Positions 29,160 to 37,070 of a stretch of DNA of 64,000 bases are shown piece by piece. The position numbers and the translations under genes are program-made. The notes below the pieces were generated by a model that was not told where the DNA came from, searched no databases, and worked only from the letters and a program-made list of their open reading frames with translations. The stretch is from Haliea alexandrii (GTDB lineage Bacteria; Pseudomonadota; Gammaproteobacteria; Pseudomonadales; Halieaceae): the NCBI RefSeq assembly GCF_003719295.1, contig NZ_RFLW01000001.1:992001-1056000 (forward strand), given 5' to 3'. Numbering within the stretch: the first letter of the stretch is position 1; the number at the start of each line of letters is the position of its first letter.

Positions 29160-30539
29160 CTACAGACTGGCGACCGCCATGCAGATGAGCGTTGCCAGTA
29201 CTGGTATCACTACGGTGACCACGCCCATGTCGCGGTAGGCTTCGCGGTGAGTGAGGCCGGTAATGGTGAGTGTCGCCACCACGGCACCGGAGTGTGGCAG
29301 GGAGTCGAACCCTCCCGCGGCAATAGTGGCCAGGCGGTGCAGGGTGGCAGGCTCAATGCCCATGGCCAGGTAGCTGTCCGCCATGGTCGACATGAAAATC
29401 TGCAGGCCGCCAGAGGCTGAGCCGGTGATGGCGGACATAACACTCACCGAGGTGAACATGGAGATCAGTGGGGGCAGGCTGGACCGCAGCATGATGTCGC
29501 TGAACTGCGCGAAGCCCTGGGTCTGTGTTACCACGCCTGCGAAGCCGATCACCGCGGCGGTGTTGATCAGCGGGATGATGGAGTCCTGGGTGCCCTCGCC
29601 AATACTGTAGAGGGCGTGCCGGCGCACGGCGGGGAACATGAGTACCGTAACCAGCGTGCCGGCGAAGAGTGCGAGGCTGGGCCAGACCACGGGCTGTGCG
29701 TTGGCAAAGGCGAGCAGAGCGAAGGCGGGCCCTTCACCCTCGCCGAGCATCGTAGAGAGCAGACGTGGCAGCAGGATGGCACCCAGCACCAGTGCGGGCG
29801 GCACGAGCGCCAGCGCCCAGTGCGGGTAGTTTTCCACGCCGGGATCGTCGGCAATGTGCCGGTCCCGCGGGCCGGCGACAAAGCCTTCACCCCGTGTGGC
29901 GGCCCGTTGCCGCTGGCTCTCCAGATACCACATGCCCAGCCCGAACATGATGACGCTGGCGAGAATGCCCAGCCAGCCCCCTGCGAACAGGTCGGTACCG
30001 AGTGCCACCGAGCTGATCACGTTGTGGATCGAGGGTGTGCCGGGTAATGCGGTCAGGGTGAAGGTACCTGCCCCCAGCGCCAGGGCGGCACAGAATAGCC
30101 GTTTGGGGATGTCTGCCTGTTGCAGCAGTTTGATGCCCAGCGGATACATGGCGAAGATCACCACGAAGACTACTACGCCACCGTAGGTGAGCAGGGCTGT
30201 TGCCAGCACGGTAATCCACAGGGCACGGCTGGGCCCCAGTTTGCGCACCATCGCCAGGGCAATGCTGGACGCGGCATGACTGTCCCCCATCACGCGCCCG
30301 AACATGGCCCCCGCCGCGAACAGCAGGAAGAACTTGCCGGCGAAGGTAAAAGCGCCGAGAGGGCCAAAGGCGAAGTATTCGCCCAACCCGGCGGCCAGTG
30401 GCAGCCCGTTACTGAGAATAACCACGGCAGCGCTGAGCAGGGCGGCGAACACGATGTTGATGCCGCGCAGGGCAAGCCAGATCAACAGGGAAAGCGCGAC
30501 GGCAAGTCCCGCGTAGCCGAGAAAGACGCTGAAAGACAT
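29160..30539 (-). CDS. GntP-family permease
   Basis: A 459-residue inner-membrane transporter with about 12 hydrophobic segments, similar to gluconate:H+ symporters and related organic-acid carriers. Family-like stretches are TALPGTPSIHNVI, ITGSASGGLQIFMSTM and GGFDSLPHSGAVVATLTITG. It is transcribed divergently from a thiamine-diphosphate enzyme with 90 bp between the start codons, suggesting shared control and a linked substrate, for example a hydroxy- or keto-acid. The exact substrate is not predictable. Confidence 0.85.
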   Translation of the reverse strand: MSFSVFLGYAGLAVALSLLIWLALRGINIVFAALLSAAVVILSNGLPLAAGLGEYFAFGPLGAFTFAGKFFLLFAAGAMFGRVMGDSHAASSIALAMVRKLGPSRALWITVLATALLTYGGVVVFVVIFAMYPLGIKLLQQADIPKRLFCAALALGAGTFTLTALPGTPSIHNVISSVALGTDLFAGGWLGILASVIMFGLGMWYLESQRQRAATRGEGFVAGPRDRHIADDPGVENYPHWALALVPPALVLGAILLPRLLSTMLGEGEGPAFALLAFANAQPVVWPSLALFAGTLVTVLMFPAVRRHALYSIGEGTQDSIIPLINTAAVIGFAGVVTQTQGFAQFSDIMLRSSLPPLISMFTSVSVMSAITGSASGGLQIFMSTMADSYLAMGIEPATLHRLATIAAGGFDSLPHSGAVVATLTITGLTHREAYRDMGVVTVVIPVLATLICMAVASL

Positions 30540-30629
30540 TCGAGTAGATCCGTTTTATCGTTATGCGGTGGCCAGTATACTGTGGCCACGTCTCAGCGAC
30601 ATGCCTGTATTGGCATAAAGGAAGCAATC

Positions 30630-32195
30630 ATGAACGGTGCGGAAAGCCTGATTACAACGCTGGTTAATAACGGTGTCACGATGTGCTTTACCAACCCCGG
30701 AACCTCGGAGATGCATTTTGTCGCCGCGCTGGATGAGGTCGAGGGCATGCGCTGCGTGTTGTGCCTGTTCGAAGGGGTGGTTACCGGGGCAGCGGATGGC
30801 TTTGCGCGTATCGCCGAGCGTCCGGCCGCCACGCTTCTGCACCTTGGCCCCGGGTTCGGCAATGGTCTTGCCAATGTCCACAATGCGAAGAAAGGCCACG
30901 TGCCCATGATCAATGTGGTGGGCGACCACGCCACCTACCACCTGCAGTACGATGCGCCCCTCACTTCTGACATCGAGGGCATTGCGCGCCCGGTTTCCCA
31001 TTGGGTGCTGACATCCAGTGAACCTGCCGCCATTGCCCGGGACGCTGCGGAGGCCGTGCGCCAGGCGGGGCACGATCAGGTGGCAACGCTGGTACTGCCT
31101 GCGGATGTCTCCTGGGGTGACAACCCGAATGGGGCAGCACCGGCGGTGGCCATCCCGGGGCCGGCACCGGTGCCCGCAGAGCGCCTGCAACGTGCTGTCA
31201 CGCTGCTGGGCAACGGCAAACGCACCGGTATCCTGCTGGGGGGGCGTCATATCAGCGATGCGCAAACGCTGCTGCTGAGCCGGGTGGGCAAAGCCAGCGG
31301 TGCGCGCGTACTCACCGAAACCTTTCCCGCCCGTGTGCGGCGCGGTGCCGGTACGGGTGTGATGGAGCGGCTTCCCTACCTCGCGGAACTGGCTATCGAC
31401 TCGTTGAAAGACCTCGAACAGTTGATACTGATAGGCGCAGACAGCCCGGTATCGTTCTTCGCCTACCCGGATGTCGCCAGCGTCATTCCGCCGGCGGGTT
31501 GCGACGAACTGCTACTGGCAGGCCCCGGTGAAGATATTGAGCAGGCGCTGGAATTATTGCTCGAAGAGCTGGAAGCGGTGGATGTGAGCCCGGATATCTA
31601 CCCATTGCAGGTGCCTGATCTGCCCAGCGGCGCGCTGGACGCCAACAGTGTGGCGCAGGCGCTGGCCCACTGCCTGCCAGAGAACGCGATTGTGGTGGAC
31701 GAGGGGATCACCTCCGGCCTTGCCTGCTTCCCCCTCACGGCAAACGCCCGGCCGCACGACTGGCTGAACCAGACGGGCGGCGCTATCGGTTGGGGGTTAC
31801 CTGCCGCCGTGGGTGCGGCGCTGGCAGCACCCCAGCGCAAGGTAATCTGCCTGGAGGGCGACGGCAGCGCCATGTATACGGTACAGGCCCTGTGGACGAT
31901 GGCCCGTGAGCAACTCGACGTCACGGTGGTGATTTTCAACAACCGCAAATACAGCATTCTCGAACTCGAGTTTGCGCGCACCGGGGCCCGCGGCGGCAAG
32001 CCCGGCCCCAAAGCCGCCAGTTCGCTGGATATTGGCAGCCCGGACATGGACTTTGTCGCCCTGGCGCAGGGCATGGGGGTTGCGGCAAGCTGCGCGTCAA
32101 CGGCGGAGGAGTTCAATGCCCAGTTGGAGGCGGCCCTCGCCAGCGGCGGCCCGAGCCTGATCGACGCCCGTGTGCCGCCATTGCAATTGGGGTGA
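30630..32195 (+). CDS. Acetolactate synthase/benzoylformate decarboxylase-like TPP enzyme
   Basis: A 521-residue thiamine-diphosphate enzyme. The N-terminal PYR domain has the catalytic glutamate (Glu48, CLFEGVVTGAADGFAR), the middle domain covers about 180-330, and the PP domain carries the GDGS...NN cofactor motif (EGDGSAMYTVQALW to FNNRKYS). It is shorter than biosynthetic IlvB/IlvI (about 570 residues) and has no small subunit beside it, so a catabolic carboligase or decarboxylase is more likely. ATG 30630 follows AAGGAA. It is divergent from the GntP permease. Confidence 0.83.
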   Translation: MNGAESLITTLVNNGVTMCFTNPGTSEMHFVAALDEVEGMRCVLCLFEGVVTGAADGFARIAERPAATLLHLGPGFGNGLANVHNAKKGHVPMINVVGDHATYHLQYDAPLTSDIEGIARPVSHWVLTSSEPAAIARDAAEAVRQAGHDQVATLVLPADVSWGDNPNGAAPAVAIPGPAPVPAERLQRAVTLLGNGKRTGILLGGRHISDAQTLLLSRVGKASGARVLTETFPARVRRGAGTGVMERLPYLAELAIDSLKDLEQLILIGADSPVSFFAYPDVASVIPPAGCDELLLAGPGEDIEQALELLLEELEAVDVSPDIYPLQVPDLPSGALDANSVAQALAHCLPENAIVVDEGITSGLACFPLTANARPHDWLNQTGGAIGWGLPAAVGAALAAPQRKVICLEGDGSAMYTVQALWTMAREQLDVTVVIFNNRKYSILELEFARTGARGGKPGPKAASSLDIGSPDMDFVALAQGMGVAASCASTAEEFNAQLEAALASGGPSLIDARVPPLQLG

Positions 32196-32208
32196 GGGTG
32201 GGGCGTGC

Positions 32209-33093
32209 TCAGGGTGAGGCGAGCATGCCCCAGTCGGAAACCGGGTTGAGCGTCAGCCGGACATTGTCGATCAGGCGTGTGGAGCCCAGACGCGCCGCGG
32301 CCAGTATGGCAATTTCCTCGGTGTTCTCATTCACCGCACGCAGGGTGCGGGCGTCCCGAATCGCGAAGTAGTCGGGTTCAAAACCGGCCTGCAGCAGCTG
32401 CATGCGGGCATGGGACTCAAGTTGCAGGAAATTGTCGAAACCGCAGGCAACCGCATCGCGACAACTCACCAGGGTAGCGTGAATCAGGGGGGCGAGCTTG
32501 CGTTGTTCGTTCGAGAGATAGCCGTTGCGCGAGCTCTTTGCCAGGCCGTCAGTGTCGCGTGCTGTCGCCACGCCCTCGATCTGCACCGGTATACACAGGT
32601 CTGCGACCATCTTGCGGATGATGGTGAGCTGCTGAAAGTCCTTTTCACCGAACACCGCGACATCGGGCTGCACGATATTGAACAGTTTGCTGACCACGGT
32701 GGTTACACCGGTAAAGTGGCCGGGCCGACTGCTGCCACACAGGGTTTCTGACAGGTCTGGCACCTGCACCTGGGTTTGCAGTGCCATGCCCTCCGGGTAA
32801 ATATCCTCGGCCTCGGGCAGGAACAGATGCTGTACCCCTTCGCTGAAGAGCTTTTCCTTGTCTGCCGCGAGTGTGCGCGGGTAGGCATCCAGGTCTTCGT
32901 TGGGGCCAAACTGCAGCGGGTTGACGAAGATACTGACCACAACGATATCGGCCAGCGTGCGCGCCCTGCGTACCAGTTCAAGGTGGCCCTCGTGCAGATT
33001 GCCCATCGTGGGCACGAAGGCAATGCGCTGGCCCTGTTGGCGGCAGTTGCGCAGGGCAGACTGCAGTGGTGCTATGGCGGTATACGTTCGCAT
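32209..33093 (-). CDS. panC: Pantothenate synthetase (pantoate-beta-alanine ligase)
   Basis: Joins pantoate and beta-alanine with ATP to give pantothenate, the CoA precursor. The product is 294 residues. The nucleotidyl-transferase motif is TMGNLHEGH, with FGEKDFQQL and the KMSKS-equivalent SSRNGYLS. ATG 33093 gives MRTYTAIAPLQSALR, aligned with the family; the frame continues upstream without conservation. It follows panB after an unusually wide 228-bp gap. Confidence 0.95.
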   Translation of the reverse strand: MRTYTAIAPLQSALRNCRQQGQRIAFVPTMGNLHEGHLELVRRARTLADIVVVSIFVNPLQFGPNEDLDAYPRTLAADKEKLFSEGVQHLFLPEAEDIYPEGMALQTQVQVPDLSETLCGSSRPGHFTGVTTVVSKLFNIVQPDVAVFGEKDFQQLTIIRKMVADLCIPVQIEGVATARDTDGLAKSSRNGYLSNEQRKLAPLIHATLVSCRDAVACGFDNFLQLESHARMQLLQAGFEPDYFAIRDARTLRAVNENTEEIAILAAARLGSTRLIDNVRLTLNPVSDWGMLASP

Positions 33094-33321
33094 ATCTACA
33101 TGCCCCCCGAAAAACGGAAAAGGGTGACGCAAGACCGGAACAAGCTGGTCGTCATGTGCCCGGGATGGGTGCCCATCGGCGAGCGGACGGGCAGTATGCC
33201 CCAAGCGCAGACACCCGGCAATGGATGCAAATCAAAAGTCTGGACGATTTTGTTACCGTAAGAAGCAGTGAACAAAGAGGGTAACATTGGTGTTACGAAT
33301 GGAGTGGTGCGCCTGCGCCGC
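33094..33321. other. panB-panC intergenic region with GTTAC half-sites
   Basis: No gene is seen in these 228 bases. They contain TGTTAC (33251-33256), GTAACA (33281-33286) and TGTTAC (33291-33296). The last two form a 6-bp hairpin GTAACA-TTGG-TGTTAC, which on the minus strand is followed by CCTCTTTGTT and could be a weak terminator after panB. The same hexamer occurs upstream of the CrcZ-like RNA. Confidence 0.4.
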
Positions 33322-34113
33322 TTAGCTGTAGCTGTGCTCGTCGCGCGGGTAGGCACCCGATTTAACCGCCTGGACAAATGCGGCAAGGGCCTCCTGAATA
33401 CTGTTGCTGCCGGTCATGAAGTTTTGCACAAAACGCGCGCTGTGGCTGGAGAGCCCCAGCATATCGTGCATCACCAGTACCTGGGCGTCAGTGCCGGCGC
33501 CGGCGCCGATGCCGATGACCGGGATATCAAGCTTGTCGCTGATGTCCGTGGCGAGGTGAGACGGCACGCACTCCAGCACCAGCAGGCTGGCGCCGGCATC
33601 CTGGATTTCCACCGCATCCGCAAGAATCGACTTCGCTTCCTTGGGCGTGCGCCCCTGGACGCGGAAGCCGCCCAGCGCGTTCACGGACTGCGGCGTGAGA
33701 CCCAGGTGCGCACACACCGGGATACCGCGCTCCACCAGCATGGAAATGGTGTCTGACAGCCAGGTGCCGCCCTCGAGCTTGACCATCTGGGCCCCGGCCT
33801 GCATCAGCCGTGTGGCGTTGGTCATTGCCTGTTCCGGCGTGCTGTAGCTCATGAACGGCATATCGGCGATGACCAGCGATGCGGGTGCACCGCGGCACAC
33901 GCATTCGGTGTGGTAGGCCATGTGCTCCAGCGACACCGGAATCGTGCTGTCGTGGCCCTGCAGTACCATGCCCAGTGAGTCGCCGACCAGAATGGTTTCC
34001 GCGCCCGCTTCGGATACGAGGCGCGAAAAGGTGGCGTCATAGGCGGTGATGCAGACGAATTTTTCTCCCGCGGCCTTCATTTTGTCGAGGGTGCTGATGG
34101 TGATCTTGCCCAT
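33322..34113 (-). CDS. panB: 3-Methyl-2-oxobutanoate hydroxymethyltransferase
   Basis: Makes ketopantoate from 2-oxoisovalerate and methylene-tetrahydrofolate, the first pantothenate step. Starting at ATG 34113 the product is 263 residues (E. coli 264). Motifs: [15 protein letters not shown] (metal/substrate), [17 protein letters not shown] (catalytic glutamate) and [21 protein letters not shown] at 34122 would overlap the kinase stop and add MQR. Its folate-dependent reaction explains the link with folK in this operon. Confidence 0.95.
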   Translation of the reverse strand: MGKITISTLDKMKAAGEKFVCITAYDATFSRLVSEAGAETILVGDSLGMVLQGHDSTIPVSLEHMAYHTECVCRGAPASLVIADMPFMSYSTPEQAMTNATRLMQAGAQMVKLEGGTWLSDTISMLVERGIPVCAHLGLTPQSVNALGGFRVQGRTPKEAKSILADAVEIQDAGASLLVLECVPSHLATDISDKLDIPVIGIGAGAGTDAQVLVMHDMLGLSSHSARFVQNFMTGSNSIQEALAAFVQAVKSGAYPRDEHSYS

Positions 34114-34121
34114 GCGCTGCA

Positions 34122-34805
34122 CTATCCAAAGAACGTGGGATTGAAGTAATGGCGGCCGCTGCGGATATCCAGCAGGTAATCGACCAGATGCCGGTAATCG
34201 TCCTCACCCCGTGCGAGGTCAATTTCGCTGGCGTTGACGATCAGTAAAGGAGCTTCATCGTAATACAGAAAAAACTCACTGTACACTTCGTTCAGGCGCT
34301 CCAGATAGTCGCGTTCGATGGCTTTTTCGTGGTCTATGCCGCGCTGGTGAATGCGGTCCAGCAGGATGTCTGTCGGCGCCTGCAGGTAGATGACCAGATC
34401 CGGTGTGGGCGGCTCGATGAGCAGTTGTTCGTAGACACGCTGGTAGAGCTGGAACTCGTCGCTGTCGAGGTTTACACGCGCGAACAGGGGGTCTTTCTCG
34501 ATCAGGAAATCCGCTACCCGCGACGCGGCGAAAATATCCCCCTGGCGCAGGTCGTTGATCTTCTGCGCCCGCTGGAACAGGAAGAACAGCTGGGTGGCCA
34601 GTGCGGCCTGGCGCTGGTTGCCATAGAAGCGTTCCAGAAACGGGTTCTGGTGAGCGTCTTCCAGCAGCATGGGGTAGCCGAAGGTGGCTGCCAGACGGCG
34701 TGCCAGCGTGGTTTTGCCCACGCCGATTGGCCCCTCTACCGCGATATAGCCCGGTGGTGTGCGGCCCTTGAGGTCGACGCCAGTGGTCGGGATGTCTGTG
34801 GTCAC
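34122..34805 (-). CDS. Deoxynucleoside kinase family protein (dGK/dAK-like)
   Basis: A 227-residue P-loop kinase with [16 protein letters not shown] (P-loop near residue 25), [29 protein letters not shown] and [17 protein letters not shown]. This is the pattern of deoxyguanosine/deoxyadenosine kinases rather than thymidylate kinase. The start is GTG 34805, which overlaps the folK stop (GTGA). The long open frame upstream in the same phase reads through folK and is not coding. It presumably phosphorylates salvaged purine deoxynucleosides; specificity is not decidable here. Confidence 0.88.
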   Translation of the reverse strand: MTTDIPTTGVDLKGRTPPGYIAVEGPIGVGKTTLARRLAATFGYPMLLEDAHQNPFLERFYGNQRQAALATQLFFLFQRAQKINDLRQGDIFAASRVADFLIEKDPLFARVNLDSDEFQLYQRVYEQLLIEPPTPDLVIYLQAPTDILLDRIHQRGIDHEKAIERDYLERLNEVYSEFFLYYDEAPLLIVNASEIDLARGEDDYRHLVDYLLDIRSGRHYFNPTFFG

Positions 34806-35329
34806 GTTCCGGGCTCCCGTGAATCCTGCAAATGATAGTCGAGACTGATTGCACTGCGTGTAAGCCCGGTGGCCGGGCACCGGGCCAGCAAGTCGGCCAG
34901 AGGGCCAAACCCGGGAACCAGCAGCCCGTGCGGGTAAAGGTCGAGCAGAGGATAAAGGACGAAGTGCCGTTGTGCCATGGCCGGGTGCGGAACCTGTAGC
35001 CTTGGCAAGCGGATCTCCTCGCGGCCGAATAGCAGAATGTCCAGATCCAGAGTGCGGGCACCCCAGCGCACGCTGCGTTCGCGGCCCTGAGCCTGCTCGA
35101 TACCCTGCAGGGCATTGAGCAGTGCCAGTGGGTCCAGCCCGGTGGTCATGCGCACAACGGCGTTCAGGTAATCCGGTTGCTGCCCCGGGCCCACGGCGGC
35201 GCTGGCAAACAACCCGGAGCCCGCGGTAATACGCGTGCCGGGCAACCGGTTGATGGCATTGACGGCCAGTTGCAACTGCAGCGCGGGGTTGCCGAGGTTG
35301 CTGCCCAGCGCGATGCAGGCGTCGGTCAT
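34802..35329 (-). CDS. folK: 2-Amino-4-hydroxy-6-hydroxymethyldihydropteridine pyrophosphokinase
   Basis: HPPK, which transfers pyrophosphate from ATP to hydroxymethyl-dihydropterin ahead of FolP. The product is 175 residues. Motifs: IALGSNLGNP, GPGQQPDYLNAVV and the catalytic WGARTLDLDILLFG; HPAMAQRHFVL follows. The start shares one base with the pcnB stop (TGATG), and its stop overlaps the kinase start, giving tight coupling. Confidence 0.95.
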   Translation of the reverse strand: MTDACIALGSNLGNPALQLQLAVNAINRLPGTRITAGSGLFASAAVGPGQQPDYLNAVVRMTTGLDPLALLNALQGIEQAQGRERSVRWGARTLDLDILLFGREEIRLPRLQVPHPAMAQRHFVLYPLLDLYPHGLLVPGFGPLADLLARCPATGLTRSAISLDYHLQDSREPGT

Positions 35330-36642
35330 CAGGGGGCGGGCGGTCGCCGTTTGCGCGGCCGGCGTCGGCGTCCGCGCCCGGCGGCTTCTTCGCCGCCTTC
35401 GCTGGCGGTGTCGAGCATTGGCAGGTTCTGGTTCTCCGGAAGCTCTTGGAATTCGGTCCAGAAAGCGCCGACATTGCCGGTGTCCTCACCTGCCTCTTCG
35501 CGCAGCAGGAGGAAATCGTAGGCCGCGCGGAAGCGTCGGTTCTGCAGCAGCTCGCGTGCCTTGCGGCTGTTGCCGCGCTGCAGCCGCAGCTGGAACTCCC
35601 ATATCTCACGCATGGGCTGGCTGAAACGGCGCGGGATGGCGATGCTGGACACGGCACTGGCGATCACCTGCTGCGCGGCGCTGTGCATGGCGGGGACGGG
35701 CGGGTCGCCGCGCTCCTGCAGCTGCTCAGCGAGCTGCCTGGTCACAGGCCACAGCAGAGCGGCGAGCAGGAACGCGGGAGTGACTGGTTTGTCCGCCTTG
35801 ATGCGCGTGTCAGTGCTGCGCATGGCGGCCCTCACCAGCGCCATCGCGGCGGGGTCGCGGTGCAGTTCCTCTGTGCCGTCAGGGAACAGGTAGCCGAGCA
35901 GCTCGTGTGCCAGCAGTGCGTCGAAGGTGCGCTCCGCATAGCCTGAAAGGAACAGCTTGAGGAACTCGTCAAACAGACGAGCCGAGGGGATTTCACGCAG
36001 CAATGGTGCACAGCGCGGAATAGCGGCTGCGGTGTCGCTGTCAATGCCGAACTCGAGCTTGGCGGCAAACCTTGCCACCCGCAGCATGCGCACCGGGTCT
36101 TCGCGGAAGCGCTGCTCGGGGTCGCCAATGATGCAGACGCTGCGCCGCTGGAGATCCTGCATGCCGTGTACGTGGTCGTAGACTTCGAAACGGGCGGAGT
36201 CGTAGTACAGGGCGTTTACCGTCAGGTCGCGACGTACCGCGTCTTCTTCCAGCGTACCGAACACGTTGTCGCGCAGCAACAGGCCCTGTTCAGAGCGGTG
36301 TGAAGGCCCCTTGACCTTGCCCGGACGGGGTGCAGGTTCGCCGTCGTGATGGCCGCGGAATGTGGTGACTTCAATGATTTCCCGGCCCATGCGCACGTGC
36401 ACGATGCGAAAGCGGCGGCCGATAATGCGTGAGCCGCGGAACAGGGCGTGGACTTCCTCGGGCGTGGCGTCGGTCGCCACATCGAAGTCCTTGGGGTGGC
36501 CACCGAGCAGCAGGTCGCGCACGGCGCCGCCGACGAGATAGGCCTCATGATCTGCATTGCGCAACCTCGCCATGACCTTCAGGGCGCCGTCGCTGATGTT
36601 CTTGCGGGATATGCAGTGTTGGTCCCTGGGAATGACCTTCAA
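35329..36642 (-). CDS. pcnB: Poly(A) polymerase I
   Basis: Adds 3' poly(A) tails that promote RNA decay. The product is 437 residues. Nucleotidyltransferase signatures are AYLVGGAVRDLLLG, HPKDFDVATDATPEE and RRDLTVNALYYD, followed by the RNA-binding domain (GDPEQRFREDPVRMLR) and a very basic tail (RGRRRRPRKRRPP). The only start in frame after an upstream stop is TTG 36642. The protein therefore lacks the roughly 30-residue leader of Pseudomonas PcnB and begins at KVIPRDQHCISRKNISD. It lies downstream of the CrcZ-like RNA on the same strand, as in Pseudomonas. Confidence 0.95.
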   Translation of the reverse strand: MKVIPRDQHCISRKNISDGALKVMARLRNADHEAYLVGGAVRDLLLGGHPKDFDVATDATPEEVHALFRGSRIIGRRFRIVHVRMGREIIEVTTFRGHHDGEPAPRPGKVKGPSHRSEQGLLLRDNVFGTLEEDAVRRDLTVNALYYDSARFEVYDHVHGMQDLQRRSVCIIGDPEQRFREDPVRMLRVARFAAKLEFGIDSDTAAAIPRCAPLLREIPSARLFDEFLKLFLSGYAERTFDALLAHELLGYLFPDGTEELHRDPAAMALVRAAMRSTDTRIKADKPVTPAFLLAALLWPVTRQLAEQLQERGDPPVPAMHSAAQQVIASAVSSIAIPRRFSQPMREIWEFQLRLQRGNSRKARELLQNRRFRAAYDFLLLREEAGEDTGNVGAFWTEFQELPENQNLPMLDTASEGGEEAAGRGRRRRPRKRRPPAP

Positions 36643-36729
36643 GCGCGCGTTGCCTTTTGCGATGGGTAACCAGCCGCGAGTTTAGCACAGGCTAAAAGCC
36701 GTGGTCTGCAGGAGGTTGCTGGAGTATGC

Positions 36730-36920
36730 AAGTGACGGGGAAGACAGTCGTCTTCCCCATCCAGGTCACAAGCGAATCGTTATTGTTATGCGGGCGCCGT
36801 TGTTCTTATTGCGGCATCTGAGCCTGGAAATCGAAGGGGAAGAATTCTTCCCCATCCAGGTCCACAGTTTCTCTGTTATTGTTATTGGGGCACGCGTGTT
36901 ATTGTTATTGTTGTTGCCGC
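36730..36920 (-). ncRNA. crcZ: CrcZ-like small RNA (Crc/Hfq-titrating RNA candidate)
   Basis: Read on the minus strand, this gap between cbrB and pcnB carries four AAY-triplet clusters: AACAACAATAACAATAAC (rc of 36898-36916), CAATAACAATAAC (36875-36887), CAATAAGAACAAC (36799-36811) and CATAACAATAAC (36779-36790). Two strong hairpins, GGGGAAGAATTCTTCCCC (36836-36853) and GGGGAAGAC/GTCTTCCCC (36737-36758), are each preceded by ACCTGGAT. A sigma-54 promoter predicts a 5' end near 36919, immediately before the first cluster. In Pseudomonas the RNA CrcZ lies exactly here, is transcribed by CbrB and sigma-54, and sequesters Hfq/Crc through repeated CA motifs. The 3' end is unclear because no T-run follows the last hairpin. 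Confidence 0.8.
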
Positions 36921-36929
36921 GTTAAGTAA

Positions 36930-36945
36930 TGCAGGCGGTGTGCCA
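36930..36945 (-). promoter_or_regulatory. Sigma-54 promoter of the CrcZ-like RNA
   Basis: On the minus strand the sequence is TGGCACACCGCCTGCA. The -24 GG and -12 GC are separated by exactly ten bases, and TGGCAC matches the consensus fully; the -12 element is CTGCA against TTGCA. CbrB just upstream is a sigma-54 activator. Confidence 0.8.
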
Positions 36946-36973
36946 GAAAATAATAATTCTATAAAAAACAGAG

Positions 36974-37069
36974 TGTTACAATATTTCGTCTGAGTTCCCC
37001 GGTGCGCAAAATTTTAAGTTTGTTACGCATCTACTCCCCCGAACGTTACAGCAGAGCCTGCCGGTAACG
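36974..37069. promoter_or_regulatory. Putative CbrB upstream activating sites
   Basis: Four GTTAC-type half-sites lie 30-140 bp upstream of the sigma-54 promoter: TGTTAC at 36974-36979 and 37021-37026, CGTTAC at 37044-37049 and GTAACG at 37064-37069. The last two form an inverted repeat CGTTAC-N14-GTAACG. The position fits an enhancer for a sigma-54 activator. Binding by CbrB is inference. Confidence 0.5.
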
Positions 37070-37070
37070 C

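Noticed and set aside
30630-32195. Biosynthetic acetolactate synthase (ilvB/ilvI)
   Set aside because: It is about 50 residues too short, no small subunit gene follows, and the gene is paired with a permease.
34802-35657. Upstream extension of the deoxynucleoside kinase frame
   Set aside because: It reads through folK and the end of pcnB in the wrong frame; the GTG at 34805 overlapping the folK stop is the proper start.
36737-36862. The paired GGGGAAGA stems as ordinary terminators or REP elements
   Set aside because: No T-run follows them on either strand, and both sit inside a sigma-54-driven region with CA motifs, which the CrcZ model explains better.
36701-36925. A 74-codon open frame on the plus strand
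   Set aside because: It runs antisense to the CrcZ-like RNA, its end is simply the complement of the AAY clusters (poly-Leu/Val), and it has no credible ribosome-binding site.
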